From IMG/VR virus record IMGVR_UViG_3300003691_000013, positions 1-46,887 of that record: 46,887 nucleotides of DNA. The stretch is one strand, 5' to 3'. Position 1 is the first letter of the stretch. Each line of letters begins with the position of its first letter. The notes under the pieces are model-generated. The model ran no database searches, had not been told where the DNA came from, and saw nothing but the letters and a program-made list of their open reading frames with translations. Position numbers and translations under genes: made by a program. The stretch is from a virus. Shown piece after piece: positions 35,952 to 46,257 of the stretch.

Positions 35952-36159
35952 TCTTAAGGCAGGCGACTTTATAATGTTAACCGTTATTCCAAAACCTATT
36001 TCTAAAAGGAGTGTTAAACCCACTCCTTATACTATTTGGGAAGTAGAGTTTATACCTGCTCCAATATCTTATGGTTACATTTTATTAAAAACAACTGGAT
36101 TCAGGGTTAACGTAAAATGGAATAGGATAGAGAAACATATAATTATGAAGGATGCGTAG
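35935..36159 (+). CDS. Small beta-barrel-like protein (74 aa), tandem family
   Basis: Start at 35935 (MQKSNNLKAGDFIMLTVIPK), inside the end of the previous gene. Pattern LKAGDFI ... YTIWEVEFIP ... ISYGYILLKTTGF ... WNRIEKHII resembles the next protein and the first 80 residues of the protein at 36409: GD...V..I......G........W..(I/L/V).KIII. Possibly an SH3/KOW-like barrel. Function unknown. Confidence 0.65.
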   Translation: MQKSNNLKAGDFIMLTVIPKPISKRSVKPTPYTIWEVEFIPAPISYGYILLKTTGFRVNVKWNRIEKHIIMKDA

Positions 36160-36409
36160 AAGTAAAAATGTTTTAATAAAACACATTAAGTTAGGAGATA
36201 ATATAGTATTTAAGAAGGAAGGTAAAGATAGTTTTAATACCTCTAGATATAAGGTGGGGCAAGTACAAGAAATAGTTGCTATATTTAAAGTAGCAACCCC
36301 TTTAAGGCCCTCTTATAATGGGCATATCTTACATACTAGAATAGGAATAGAACAAAATTACTTTTTATGGGAAGATGTTAAAAAGATAATACTAATAAAA
36401 GGCAGATAA
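36152..36409 (+). CDS. Small beta-barrel-like protein (85 aa), tandem family
   Basis: IKLGDNIVFKKEGKDSFNTS, YKVGQVQEIVAIF and YFLWEDVKKIILIKGR parallel the preceding and following proteins. Starts 8 bp before the previous stop. Function unknown. Confidence 0.65.
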   Translation: MRRSKNVLIKHIKLGDNIVFKKEGKDSFNTSRYKVGQVQEIVAIFKVATPLRPSYNGHILHTRIGIEQNYFLWEDVKKIILIKGR

Positions 36410-37170
36410 TGAAGTACAATATAGATATCAAAGAAGGAGACTTGTTTACAGTGGCAGACGTTCTTGATATAGAGGATGTACTTGATGCAAATAGTTTTTA
36501 CAGAAAAGTAAGAATTATAAAAATTAGACCAGGAATGGTATATAGGGTTACTAAAGTTAACCAACATTCTTTGTTTAGACAAGGGGTAGATGTAATTAGC
36601 CCTCATAATGATTCTAAAATATTTATTCCTTGGCTCAAATTAAACAAGATAATCATAACAAAAACAGAAATGGGATTAATCCAGAATAAAGCAATGCTTG
36701 AGAAGTTACAAGACTATCTCGGACACACGAACTTTGGTAACCAAAGCATTGGTCATAATTTGACACTAAGCTTCTTACCAAAGAAATTACAAAAGCCTTT
36801 AGAAGACAAGAGATATTCTTTTAATCTAAAGCATAGGTTGTTTACAAACGCTAAGCAATTTCAAAAAGTTACATATAGTGAAATTGTAGTAGGTGTTATA
36901 TTAAGTCTAACTGATGATATAGTAAACTTACCAAAGGAAACTATCGATATTTACTCTCAAGTAGGGTTAATAGAGGATAACAAGTGTACTAAAGAATTAA
37001 TAAGTACAGTTATGGCTAACGCTATAGCATTAAATCCAGTACATCACTCTGGTAATACAACCACTAACTTAAAATTTAGTGATAATTTACAAAACATATT
37101 TCCGGAATTTGGTCCTAAAAACATCGAATTCTTTTTAAACAATTTAGACAAATATAAACCAACAATTTAA
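36409..37170 (+). CDS. Hypothetical protein (253 aa) with N-terminal repeat of the barrel domain
   Basis: Residues 1-85 (IKEGDLFTVADVLDIED, MVYRVTKVNQHSLFRQ, IFIPWLKLNKIIITK) repeat the domain of the two previous small proteins. Residues 90-253 are a separate helical region (TNFGNQSIGHNLTLSFLPKK, NALALNP-like segments) not recognised. Located between the VWA protein and the MoxR ATPase, so it may be a partner or adaptor of that complex. Confidence 0.7.
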   Translation: MKYNIDIKEGDLFTVADVLDIEDVLDANSFYRKVRIIKIRPGMVYRVTKVNQHSLFRQGVDVISPHNDSKIFIPWLKLNKIIITKTEMGLIQNKAMLEKLQDYLGHTNFGNQSIGHNLTLSFLPKKLQKPLEDKRYSFNLKHRLFTNAKQFQKVTYSEIVVGVILSLTDDIVNLPKETIDIYSQVGLIEDNKCTKELISTVMANAIALNPVHHSGNTTTNLKFSDNLQNIFPEFGPKNIEFFLNNLDKYKPTI

Positions 37171-37176
37171 GCAGTT

Positions 37177-38385
37177 ATGAATTTAAAAGAAATTAAAGAG
37201 AACATCAACTACATCATAGACAACAACGTACAACTAGAAACAAAAGGATTGAAACCGTACACTGTATGTCTTGAAGGAGGGCATGGTATTGGTAAAACAG
37301 CTATTGTAGAAGAAATCGCAATAGAACGCGGTATAAAATTCACTAAGATTAATCTTGGTGCCTTCGAAGAAGTAGGGGATTTAACAGGATTTCCTATAAA
37401 AAAATATGATATGAAAAATGAGAAAGGTGAATTAGTTACCGTAGCGGAAGCCTCATTAGAAGCACATATCAAAGCAGGGTATGAATTAATACCTGGCTCT
37501 GACCCTGTAATGGATTTTGCAATCCCTAGCTGGGTTCCAAAACCAACAGATGGAGATAACATCTTATTATTAGATGATTATAGTAGAGCAAACCCATTAA
37601 TCTTACAATCAACAATGGAATTGTTAGATAAAGGGCAATTAGGTACCTGGAAGTTGCCTAAGAACACACAAATTATATTAACTTCTAACCCTGATAATGG
37701 TGAGTATTCTGTATCTGCAATGGATAATGCACAGAAAACTAGATTTATCACATTTGAAGTTGATTTTGATGTTAAATTGTTAGCAACACATATGGAAGAA
37801 GTAGAAGTAAGAAGTGAATTTATTAACTTTGCACTATTATATCCAGAAATGTTCGAGACAAATCAAAACAATAACCAAGCAACTGGTCGTACTTATATGG
37901 CCTTTGCGAGAACTTTGGAGTCAGTACCTAATTTAGGTTCTCCAGATGGGTTAGCACGAGCTTTAGATATTTCAGCGGGAATCTTTGATTCCGAAGATAA
38001 TGTCATTGGTAGTAACTTTACAATGTTTATTAACAATAAACTTGATAAGTTAATTACTCCTGATGATTTAGTACACAAGCCTTGGGCAGATGTGGCTAAA
38101 GAGTTAGAAAAGACTATAGGTCATATTGATAGTAAAAACTATAGAGCGGATATAGCTGCTACTATCACATTTAGACTTGTAAATCACATTTTAATAAAGT
38201 TTGAGAAGAAAGGTGTAGCTAGTCAACCATATGTTGATAGAATTCTTAAGATTGTAAATCACAAGAAGACTATCTTAGCGATGGATTTAGTTTATGCAAT
38301 GGCTAACAAGCTGTTCCAAAAACATGCTTCAAGAGTAAGTAAATTATTAGTAGACCCAAAATTTAAAGATATGCTATTAGGCTAA
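37177..38385 (+). CDS. MoxR-type AAA+ ATPase (402 aa)
   Basis: Walker A EGGHGIGKTA (residues 33-42), Walker B ILLLDDYSRANPLILQS, sensor 1 IILTSNPDNGEY and arginine-finger region NAQKTRFITFEVDF. MoxR ATPases remodel or insert cofactors into partner proteins with VWA domains; the VWA/zincin protein is encoded at 34770. Phage homologues exist but their role is unclear. Confidence 0.9.
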   Translation: MNLKEIKENINYIIDNNVQLETKGLKPYTVCLEGGHGIGKTAIVEEIAIERGIKFTKINLGAFEEVGDLTGFPIKKYDMKNEKGELVTVAEASLEAHIKAGYELIPGSDPVMDFAIPSWVPKPTDGDNILLLDDYSRANPLILQSTMELLDKGQLGTWKLPKNTQIILTSNPDNGEYSVSAMDNAQKTRFITFEVDFDVKLLATHMEEVEVRSEFINFALLYPEMFETNQNNNQATGRTYMAFARTLESVPNLGSPDGLARALDISAGIFDSEDNVIGSNFTMFINNKLDKLITPDDLVHKPWADVAKELEKTIGHIDSKNYRADIAATITFRLVNHILIKFEKKGVASQPYVDRILKIVNHKKTILAMDLVYAMANKLFQKHASRVSKLLVDPKFKDMLLG

Positions 38386-38391
38386 GAAAAC

Positions 38392-39558
38392 ATGAGTACA
38401 AACAAAACAAAAGTGAGCCTGTCAAACGACGGGCTTGCCTCGTTTTTTACTAAGAGAGAGGTAATGAACGCCGTTCCAGAATGGGACGCTAAAGAAGGAA
38501 AAGTAATATTTAATTTAAAAGGAACAGGAACATTTGAAAACTTTCATAGTGGTAAGACATTAGATGAATTCAACTCGTATAGGGAAAGACTATTTGAAGT
38601 GATAAGCAGAAATAGTATTAATGACAAGGATAAGGTATTTTTTACCAAGAATTCTATATTCCCAAGGACAACTTTTAATAGATATTCTAAGAAAGCAAAA
38701 AGAGTGGAGCTAACTAAGACAGCTACTAAACAGGTTATTAACACTAACTTACATGCATATAGTAATAATAGTGGTTATATAGAAACGGCTAATCATGCAA
38801 TTGCTTTAAAAGTACATGAGAAGTGGTTTAGGGATTTCTTCCAAAATTTGACTAATAACCAAACAAAACAAGGACAACCAGAACTTAAGTATATAGCCAA
38901 GTTATTTAATTCATACTATTATGATAGAGATAAATTAGAAGAGCATTGTGTTAAAATGCTTGGAGCACAGTTAGGGGAGTCTTTATCAAGGACGGCTACT
39001 TACAGAAAACTACAGTTTAATTCGGAGCCAGATAGAGAGTCTTTCAATGCTTTACTAGAAGGACATGCTATATCTTTGTTTACTAACGATGCCCAGGCAA
39101 ATGCGTATATAGATGCGCTTAAACCTAAATTAGATGTAGAAAGTTATAATTTGTTACTAGGGTCTATGTCTAGTGGTGGAACAAATATAACTATGGGATT
39201 GAAATTATTAGAAAATATGAATGTTAAGGAGGGTTTACCATACTTATACTCATTATTTCTAGTATCATTCGCTAAGAATGGCCAAAATATCAGAAATAAT
39301 AATACTTTTAATTCAGTAGGGATTAAGAATATTAGAAATATATATAATTTAAATATGATTACTATAGGGGATTATAGTAACAGAGATAAAATAGCATTGA
39401 TGGAGAAGGTGTACAAGAATAACTTGAGGACACCACAAGAAAAGCAATTGTTTCGAGATATAATCAACAATTCTTTACATGAGCAACTGGAATTACTATT
39501 AGGCGCAGGTCCATATAGTTTCCTATATTTAAAGAAGAAGGAAGATGAAAATAATTGA
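38392..39558 (+). CDS. Large hypothetical protein (388 aa)
   Basis: MSTNKTKVSLSNDGLASFFT; Asn/Lys/Leu-rich, mostly helical. It contains no motif I recognise. It directly follows the MoxR ATPase (6 bp) and overlaps the next gene by 14 bp, so it may belong to the same complex. Confidence 0.75.
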   Translation: MSTNKTKVSLSNDGLASFFTKREVMNAVPEWDAKEGKVIFNLKGTGTFENFHSGKTLDEFNSYRERLFEVISRNSINDKDKVFFTKNSIFPRTTFNRYSKKAKRVELTKTATKQVINTNLHAYSNNSGYIETANHAIALKVHEKWFRDFFQNLTNNQTKQGQPELKYIAKLFNSYYYDRDKLEEHCVKMLGAQLGESLSRTATYRKLQFNSEPDRESFNALLEGHAISLFTNDAQANAYIDALKPKLDVESYNLLLGSMSSGGTNITMGLKLLENMNVKEGLPYLYSLFLVSFAKNGQNIRNNNTFNSVGIKNIRNIYNLNMITIGDYSNRDKIALMEKVYKNNLRTPQEKQLFRDIINNSLHEQLELLLGAGPYSFLYLKKKEDENN

Positions 39559-40567
39559 TACTAGAATAGATGAGAATGGTTTTGTAAGACTATTCGCATA
39601 TGAAGAGGATATTGTATCCATAGGACATAGTACAGAAAGAGACACAGAGAGATTAATGATGGCCAACGAGAAAAGTATTACTGTTGTAGATGCAGTAATT
39701 AACTATGTAGTTAGTAAAGTAAACAAGTTAGATGTTTATTTTAATCAGCCAATATATGATTACGCAATATCTGTCAAAAAATTAGAAATAAATAATGTTG
39801 ATTATTTCTTAGCCAATAACAGTACGTTTGGTGGTTCAGAAGTAATTGATAATTTTAAATATGTTAGAGATGATCTAACAGAGATAACAAAAACAGTATA
39901 TGAAAACTTAGAGAGTGACGGTAATATTCTAAGAGATTTTATATACCAATTATTAAACAGTGCTATTGTTACACAATCCTTTTCGAAGAAAGATGTGCAG
40001 CTATTATACTTTATTAATAATACACATAAAGAAGCATACAAATTGTATCTTACAACTCCGGGAAAATATGTAACTCCGGAGTTTGCTAAAAAACATAGTA
40101 ATGCTAATTGCCCTGAATTAACAGAAGAAGTGTTAAAGAATTTCCAAAGTAATACTACATTGTATACACATCTTCTGGAAAGTCAAACAGAAATGTTTGA
40201 GTATATTAAGAGGAAATTCAAATTAACAAAGAATAATATAAATCTATTTAGAATATTTGTAGATGTAGCCCTATACGACAACGGAATAGATGCATATTTA
40301 TGTAGAAACTTCTTTAGACAAGAGGGGTTTATGCACCAATATGTTAAAGATGCTAATAATTTCAAGGAAGCATTGTTCCCAAGATATAACAACTACTCGA
40401 AAGGGGTAAGAGATAAAGTAGAAAAGACATTAGAAGACAGATATGGTATGCCTATACAGGAAATATACCAAAACAGAACATCATACCAAGGAGTTTATAA
40501 TACTTTGCGTGCTCTCAGGAGTAATACAATTTTAAAGGACTTTAAACTGAAGTGTGAAGTGTATTGA
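39545..40567 (+). CDS. Large hypothetical protein (340 aa)
   Basis: MKIIDTRIDENGFVRLFAYE; helical, aromatic- and Asn-rich like its neighbour, C-terminus RALRSNTILKDFKLKCEVY. Last gene of the rightward block; the bidirectional terminator follows after 16 bp. No family recognised. Confidence 0.75.
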   Translation: MKIIDTRIDENGFVRLFAYEEDIVSIGHSTERDTERLMMANEKSITVVDAVINYVVSKVNKLDVYFNQPIYDYAISVKKLEINNVDYFLANNSTFGGSEVIDNFKYVRDDLTEITKTVYENLESDGNILRDFIYQLLNSAIVTQSFSKKDVQLLYFINNTHKEAYKLYLTTPGKYVTPEFAKKHSNANCPELTEEVLKNFQSNTTLYTHLLESQTEMFEYIKRKFKLTKNNINLFRIFVDVALYDNGIDAYLCRNFFRQEGFMHQYVKDANNFKEALFPRYNNYSKGVRDKVEKTLEDRYGMPIQEIYQNRTSYQGVYNTLRALRSNTILKDFKLKCEVY

Positions 40568-40583
40568 TAGTTTTAATTAATGA

Positions 40584-40627
40584 CAAAAAATTCCCGTAAC
40601 GGCTAAAAGCTGAAACGGGATTTTTTT
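40584..40627. terminator. Bidirectional terminator between convergent blocks
   Basis: TCCCGT (40592-40597) pairs with ACGGGA (40615-40620); inside, CGGCT pairs with AGCTG around AAA, separated by a symmetrical AA/AA internal loop. It has TTTTTTT downstream on the plus strand and, on the other strand, AATTTTTT, so it can stop both the rightward and leftward transcripts. Confidence 0.9.
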
Positions 40628-40648
40628 GACCTTACAAAAAATTTGACC

Positions 40649-43600
40649 TTAGTATTTATCGATACCTGTGTAAAGACGTTTGTTATAGCCGTCTTGAAAT
40701 TGGTTTAATCTGTCTAATAATACTAAACGTTGCATTTTTGTTAGTGATTTATTTCTACCAGCATTAATTCCACTTACATACTCTGCAGTTGGGTCTAATA
40801 GTTGGCTCACTGAGTTAATCAAGTGATCAATATTTTTCATTGCTGCCATTGGCGAGTCTGTCAAACGCCATAGCTCTTCAGGATTACTATACTGAAGCCC
40901 GGCGTCACCTACTTGTCTCTTGAATAAGTAGGCTGCTGTCCATAAATGCGGGTTATCATCATCTTCTTCAGCCGCTGCTGCTACGAATCCAGCCATTGCC
41001 GCTACAAATACTAAGTAAGATATCTCAGCTATAGTCTTAGTAACATTAGAACGTTCGTGCTTTGTCATCTTCTTCCAATTATCAGAAGAAGCTTTCTTCC
41101 AAGCAAGTACATTCCATTTCTCTGCTCTCAATACTCCAATAGTATGTCTTAAGAAACTAGTGTAATAACCGTACTCTTCAGTTTTAGCCTTGTAATTATA
41201 GTATTTTTCAGCGTCAGTTAACTTGTCCGTTTCTTTAAAGATACCTCCAAGTCCTCTAAATCTATTTAATGATTGTGGAATAATATGTTTCTTAAATTGA
41301 ACAAATAATTTACCATACCATTGTCTGTTTAGTTCTGCTTGAGTTGCTTTATCAAAAGCCCCTTGAGTCCTAGTAATTCTGTCTTTGATTAGTACTCTGA
41401 TAGAGGCTTCTCCTCCTCCACCCAGTGGGTTGACTGTATCGTGTTCTGTATACCAAATACCTTTCTCTACTTTCTGGTCAAGTGCACCATCTTTAATAGA
41501 ATAAGTATCTAATAACGACATTGCTTCTTTCTTGTTAGTAGTCGTTTTACCGTCTCTTGTAAGCCATCTACCCTTTCTATCCAGAATCTTTACAGAGTCC
41601 ATAATACTTAACATAACAGTAGCGTGAATCTCATGTTCACCCATCTGATAACCCCCTAATGTCATTCCAGGGTCTAAAAGTTGCTTTAACTTGTTATCTT
41701 TTTCAAATTCATTGTTAAGTATAGAACCTTCTGACTGCGCATCGTATGCTGCTATTAATTGGTTTACTATATTACTCTTAACAGGCTTCCCTATATCTCC
41801 TAGAATTCCCATGATATTTCTAGCATAGAATGCTTTAGCACTAGTTAAGTTACCTTTATCATAGAACTCTCCGCCTGCAGCCTCTAACGCGGCACTCACA
41901 TTACCAGTTACCCAGTTATTCCCGGCACTTAATAGTTTAAATGACATCGATGCAAATGCTGTATATGATGATACTAATTGAGCTGCTTTATGTATGTCTA
42001 TTTCAGTACCAGGAATCTTCCCTGCGTACTCTTGCGTCATAGAGTATACGTTATTCTTAAGCATCTTAAGTAGCATTTTAGAAGTAACGCTCTTGTCCCC
42101 TTCTATTGTTACAGCTTCTGTTGAGCCCTTAGCACGGAATAATGATGTTACTTTCTCTCTAGTTACTCCTGCAGTTTTGTAAAATTTGCTTTCATTAACC
42201 ATATCTAATAGCACTGTACCCCTAGAGGCCAAGTCACTATCGATCTTATAACGTATCACATTCTGTGACTCCAGTGCAAACACTGTCCATAAGTCTCTGT
42301 TCTGCATCTCTTTTGGATTACCTCTAAAGAATACAGGAACCTTATAAGACTGCTTGCCATCAAGAGTAGTGTATGTTTGATAAGTCTTCTCCTCTATATC
42401 AGAAGCTTCAAATCCCATCTCTTGGTCATCTATTTCTTGTGTGAATGTTTCATCCCACGCTTTTCTGTAGAATTTACCAAGGTCACCTCTAGCGGCTGCA
42501 CCAAACTTAGTTACTTTGATACCGGGTAGTTGTAAGAATGCAACATCTTTTATACCTACAGTTCTAACAAGTGATTTACCATTACCTGTTATTCTATGGC
42601 TTTCAATAGTCTTTTCACTGAAGTACTTCAGAGCTTTCATTTGGTTTTCAGAAAGTTTATCTAGCCCTTTATTCAACCACTTGTCTAAAGGTATATTTCT
42701 TAAATTCTCCATATCCCAAGTTGTATTCTCTTTCTTGAACTTAGCTAATTTAACTCTAGCTTGGTCTGCTTTAATCTTAGAGAGTTTAGGGTCTTTTTCA
42801 TATAGGAATTCTGCATCTCTAATATCTTGTTGTAATGCACGTATCTTATCCATGAATTCAATCTTATACTTCCCTTGTAAATAAGAACCACCGTCTGTAC
42901 CTACTACTATTAATTCTTCTACCTCTTTCTTAGATAAAGCTAATTCTTGTTCTAGTGAAGCTAGCTCCTGTAAGGACTCATTGGCCTCTGTAGTAAACTG
43001 CTGTTTAGACTGTGCTATCATATTATGCATAAGCTGTACATGTGTGTTATTTACAGATGTATCTGACAAGAACATATATGAACTATTACTCATATCATAG
43101 TGTACCTCTTTAGTGAGAGCTTGTAACTCATCACTATATTTTTCTTCTAGTTTCTTAAGAACTGCAGGATCTCTTCTCTTCATATTTATGAACTCTCTAA
43201 TAGCATCCTCTTTAGCTGTTCCTTTTAAATCTTTAAACTTCTCTTCGCCTTCTCTTTGGAAATCATTCTTCATATCTATTTCAAACTTACTCCCTAAATA
43301 AGAGTTGCTTAATTCAGATATAGCGATATCCTTAATCTTAATCTTAAGGCGGGTTTTAAGGTCCGTGTTTAATTGAGAGAACTCATTGAAAGTTCTTTTA
43401 ACTCTATCAAATTCTTTCTGCGTGATATGACCTTGTTGTCTAAGTTCTTCCAGAGAAACATTCAATTCCTCTGCTGTCTTATATACTCCCATATAGTTTT
43501 GTATTTGGAAGTAAGCATTTCTTTGTGCCTCTCTATCGTCAGCTGAGTCTCTTTCTAAATCACTGGCTAAAATCTTAAGTTGTTTCTCACCAAATATAAA

Positions 43601-46255
43601 GAAGTCCTCTATAATTAATAGTTGCTCGATAATAGCTGTATCCTCTATGTTCTTCTTAAGTTGCTCTACAATCTTAGCTTCTACATTAGAAAGACCTTCC
43701 GGCATAGCTCCCCTGTTGTTCCCCTTCTTAAGTAAGTTTCTATACTCTTGAAGTTTAAACTTAATGTTCTCAAGTTCTGTTTGTAGCTTAGTCACTTGCG
43801 CTTCGCGTTCTTCTGTATTAGAAGTCTGTTCTAATTGATCCGCAATAAACGTTTGATTTCTAAACCAATCTTCATACTCTAATCTCTTGCTTTCAATTAA
43901 ATTACGAATATCTGTATTGTATCTGCCATCTAGATTATAGTCGAATAAGTCTTCTTCTAATTTTAAAGGAATTAATATCAATTTCTCCCCTTCGATAATA
44001 TCGATGAATGTTTGATTATCTATGTCCTCTGTACCATATACAGGTTGCCCCATTATGATCATAGGGTCATTCACCTTAAATCCTAGTTGTCTCAACATAA
44101 TAGAATATAAACTAGTCTGTCTTGTATGCTTAGTCTTAGTATTATACTCGTCCTCTTGTATACCATCATACTCATCCACCCCTTTACGACGTGTCTTCAT
44201 ATCTATAACAGTATAAGAACCATCTTTATGCTTAGCTAAAATATCAATTTCACCTGCTACTCTAGTCTTATTATCCCATACTACTAAATCAGGTATAAAC
44301 TCTACCACTCCGTGGTTCTTCATTAAGTTCTCCTTCATAGCTTCCAGGCTTTCCATTAATGCATAGTAAGACTCCTCTGATACTGCGTTTCTAAAATTAG
44401 CGTCAAAGTCTGATTCCTTCATATTAGGATCATCTAATTTAACATGTCCCCAATGTTCTTTCTTAACAAACTCATTAACTTTCTCATATGTATACTGTGC
44501 TCTTTCAAACCCTTCAGTAAATACACGTTTAGCTAATTCATCAGCCACGTTACCAATTCTATTGGCGTTCTGTAATAATGGTGATGAAGAGTCTGCTGAG
44601 AATCCTAAGTAAGAAGTAGCTCTAAAGTGAGGTACAGTAGCAATATGGTATTTATTATGTGTCTCTTCACTAGGTGTCTCTACTCTTCTACGATTCATTT
44701 CTTTCAAAGCATCTATATTACCATCTATATCGTGTTTATCATTATAGAATGAAATAAGGGGATGTTGTACAGTATCACTTATATCCCAATAGTCAAAGAT
44801 TTGTTCTAAGTTAGCCCCTTTAAATTTATACTGGTAGTAGAAATCTCCTACTCTAAAATCCGCTGCAGCACTTATTCCTGCTTTATCTAATCTAGTCTGT
44901 AAAATATTATCTAGATAAAAAACACCTTTATCTTGATCAAATGTAACGTTAAATCTTTTAGCCCACTTCTTAACATCTGCCAAGGGAGCTTTTCCTTCGT
45001 ACTTACCATTAAAGTTGATATCATTTAATATATCATAATCATTGTCGTCTATGTTGTAAAGCTTTGCTTTACTTGCTATAGCCTCTGACATCTTAACTGT
45101 TGTAAGAGTTATTAATTCTTCAAGTACAGTGTCATTAATTTTAACACCTATTGCATTTTCAATCTGACGTGCTATGACATCTATTATTCTTTGTAATAAT
45201 GTCTTCGTACTTTTATAAGGTATAGAAGCCAAGAACTGCTGAAATTCAGGGTCTGTCATACCCTCTGATAAGAATTCATATATATCAGTCATACCATAAC
45301 GACCCTTAACACCATCATTAGCATGGTCAACAGCTATGTTATATAGCTCAGCTATCTTAATAAAAAAGTCTTGGTCCTTTAAAAAGCCATTGGTCATAAC
45401 GTGTACTTTCTCGTGTACATAAATCTTAGCCATATTCTCATTAATACTCTCTTGAGTTAGAAAAATGGTCCCCATATTCACAAAGTCCATAGCTATATGT
45501 GCTACTGAAGCACTTCCGGCCACTCCTATCGCCGCATTTCTTTCTGCAGTTACAGCATACTGTGTGCCAGTGCTCTTCAACACTCCTTCTACCTGCTGAT
45601 TTATGGTATTTAAAGCTTCACTTCCAAATTGTCCTACTTGCTCCTCCATAACATTCTTCATAGAAGACTTTTGAGACCTTGTTACCATGCGTTTTTCGAG
45701 GTTTCTCCCAATTTCTAAACCCTCATTCATTGGGACCATAAAGCCTGGTAAATACGCGTTTAACAGATCTCTATTTGTTAAGTTAATAATGTCCTTTACA
45801 AAGTGTACAAACCCAGGATTTACATCCTTCATCTTTAATATCTCATCTACAGAATATTGTCTACTGTAATGTCCATCTGCTCCTTCTACATTAAGATATG
45901 TCTTCTTTTTACCTTTCTTAAATAGAGAAGATATGTCATCAGGACGCATTGCTACCTTTACAGACCCTGTGGCCATGAAAGGTTTGTGTGTAACTCCTGC
46001 ATACATCTGTGCTCCTTTTTTCTTTAGGCGGCGTTCACGTCCTAATGCTGCATCACTCCTATGTAATACACCATCGACTACTTTACCAATAGGATCAGCG
46101 AAACTAGAGCTATATAGCTTTCTAATTTCATCTCTTACCCTGCTCTGCTCCGCATTAAAGGCATCCATGTTTTTTACTGCAAGTCCCTTGTCTAGAACTC
46201 CCGCATTTTGCATCTTTGAAATCGATGCATCTATTATTAATCTACAACTTGCCAT
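40649..46255 (-). CDS. Giant multidomain virion-type protein (1868 aa): zincin and PD-(D/E)xK nuclease
   Basis: N-terminal part contains the zinc-peptidase motif HEKVH at residues 281-285. A RecB/Cas4-like nuclease domain has GEIDIL with D671 and VIDMKT with D685 and K687. Long coiled-coil stretches follow (about 790-1180), and a hydrophobic segment near the C-terminus (LVFVAAMAGFVAAAA). This mix of effector domains in one chain is what has been called a polyvalent protein, packaged in the virion and injected with DNA. It is oriented against the replication block, as structural genes would be. Peptidase and nuclease targets are unknown. Confidence 0.85.
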   Translation of the reverse strand: MASCRLIIDASISKMQNAGVLDKGLAVKNMDAFNAEQSRVRDEIRKLYSSSFADPIGKVVDGVLHRSDAALGRERRLKKKGAQMYAGVTHKPFMATGSVKVAMRPDDISSLFKKGKKKTYLNVEGADGHYSRQYSVDEILKMKDVNPGFVHFVKDIINLTNRDLLNAYLPGFMVPMNEGLEIGRNLEKRMVTRSQKSSMKNVMEEQVGQFGSEALNTINQQVEGVLKSTGTQYAVTAERNAAIGVAGSASVAHIAMDFVNMGTIFLTQESINENMAKIYVHEKVHVMTNGFLKDQDFFIKIAELYNIAVDHANDGVKGRYGMTDIYEFLSEGMTDPEFQQFLASIPYKSTKTLLQRIIDVIARQIENAIGVKINDTVLEELITLTTVKMSEAIASKAKLYNIDDNDYDILNDINFNGKYEGKAPLADVKKWAKRFNVTFDQDKGVFYLDNILQTRLDKAGISAAADFRVGDFYYQYKFKGANLEQIFDYWDISDTVQHPLISFYNDKHDIDGNIDALKEMNRRRVETPSEETHNKYHIATVPHFRATSYLGFSADSSSPLLQNANRIGNVADELAKRVFTEGFERAQYTYEKVNEFVKKEHWGHVKLDDPNMKESDFDANFRNAVSEESYYALMESLEAMKENLMKNHGVVEFIPDLVVWDNKTRVAGEIDILAKHKDGSYTVIDMKTRRKGVDEYDGIQEDEYNTKTKHTRQTSLYSIMLRQLGFKVNDPMIIMGQPVYGTEDIDNQTFIDIIEGEKLILIPLKLEEDLFDYNLDGRYNTDIRNLIESKRLEYEDWFRNQTFIADQLEQTSNTEEREAQVTKLQTELENIKFKLQEYRNLLKKGNNRGAMPEGLSNVEAKIVEQLKKNIEDTAIIEQLLIIEDFFIFGEKQLKILASDLERDSADDREAQRNAYFQIQNYMGVYKTAEELNVSLEELRQQGHITQKEFDRVKRTFNEFSQLNTDLKTRLKIKIKDIAISELSNSYLGSKFEIDMKNDFQREGEEKFKDLKGTAKEDAIREFINMKRRDPAVLKKLEEKYSDELQALTKEVHYDMSNSSYMFLSDTSVNNTHVQLMHNMIAQSKQQFTTEANESLQELASLEQELALSKKEVEELIVVGTDGGSYLQGKYKIEFMDKIRALQQDIRDAEFLYEKDPKLSKIKADQARVKLAKFKKENTTWDMENLRNIPLDKWLNKGLDKLSENQMKALKYFSEKTIESHRITGNGKSLVRTVGIKDVAFLQLPGIKVTKFGAAARGDLGKFYRKAWDETFTQEIDDQEMGFEASDIEEKTYQTYTTLDGKQSYKVPVFFRGNPKEMQNRDLWTVFALESQNVIRYKIDSDLASRGTVLLDMVNESKFYKTAGVTREKVTSLFRAKGSTEAVTIEGDKSVTSKMLLKMLKNNVYSMTQEYAGKIPGTEIDIHKAAQLVSSYTAFASMSFKLLSAGNNWVTGNVSAALEAAGGEFYDKGNLTSAKAFYARNIMGILGDIGKPVKSNIVNQLIAAYDAQSEGSILNNEFEKDNKLKQLLDPGMTLGGYQMGEHEIHATVMLSIMDSVKILDRKGRWLTRDGKTTTNKKEAMSLLDTYSIKDGALDQKVEKGIWYTEHDTVNPLGGGGEASIRVLIKDRITRTQGAFDKATQAELNRQWYGKLFVQFKKHIIPQSLNRFRGLGGIFKETDKLTDAEKYYNYKAKTEEYGYYTSFLRHTIGVLRAEKWNVLAWKKASSDNWKKMTKHERSNVTKTIAEISYLVFVAAMAGFVAAAAEEDDDNPHLWTAAYLFKRQVGDAGLQYSNPEELWRLTDSPMAAMKNIDHLINSVSQLLDPTAEYVSGINAGRNKSLTKMQRLVLLDRLNQFQDGYNKRLYTGIDKY

Positions 46256-46257
46256 TA

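Noticed and set aside
40649-46255. Virion RNA polymerase typical of crAss-like phages
   Set aside because: I found no DxDxD-type polymerase motif; instead zincin and nuclease motifs are present.
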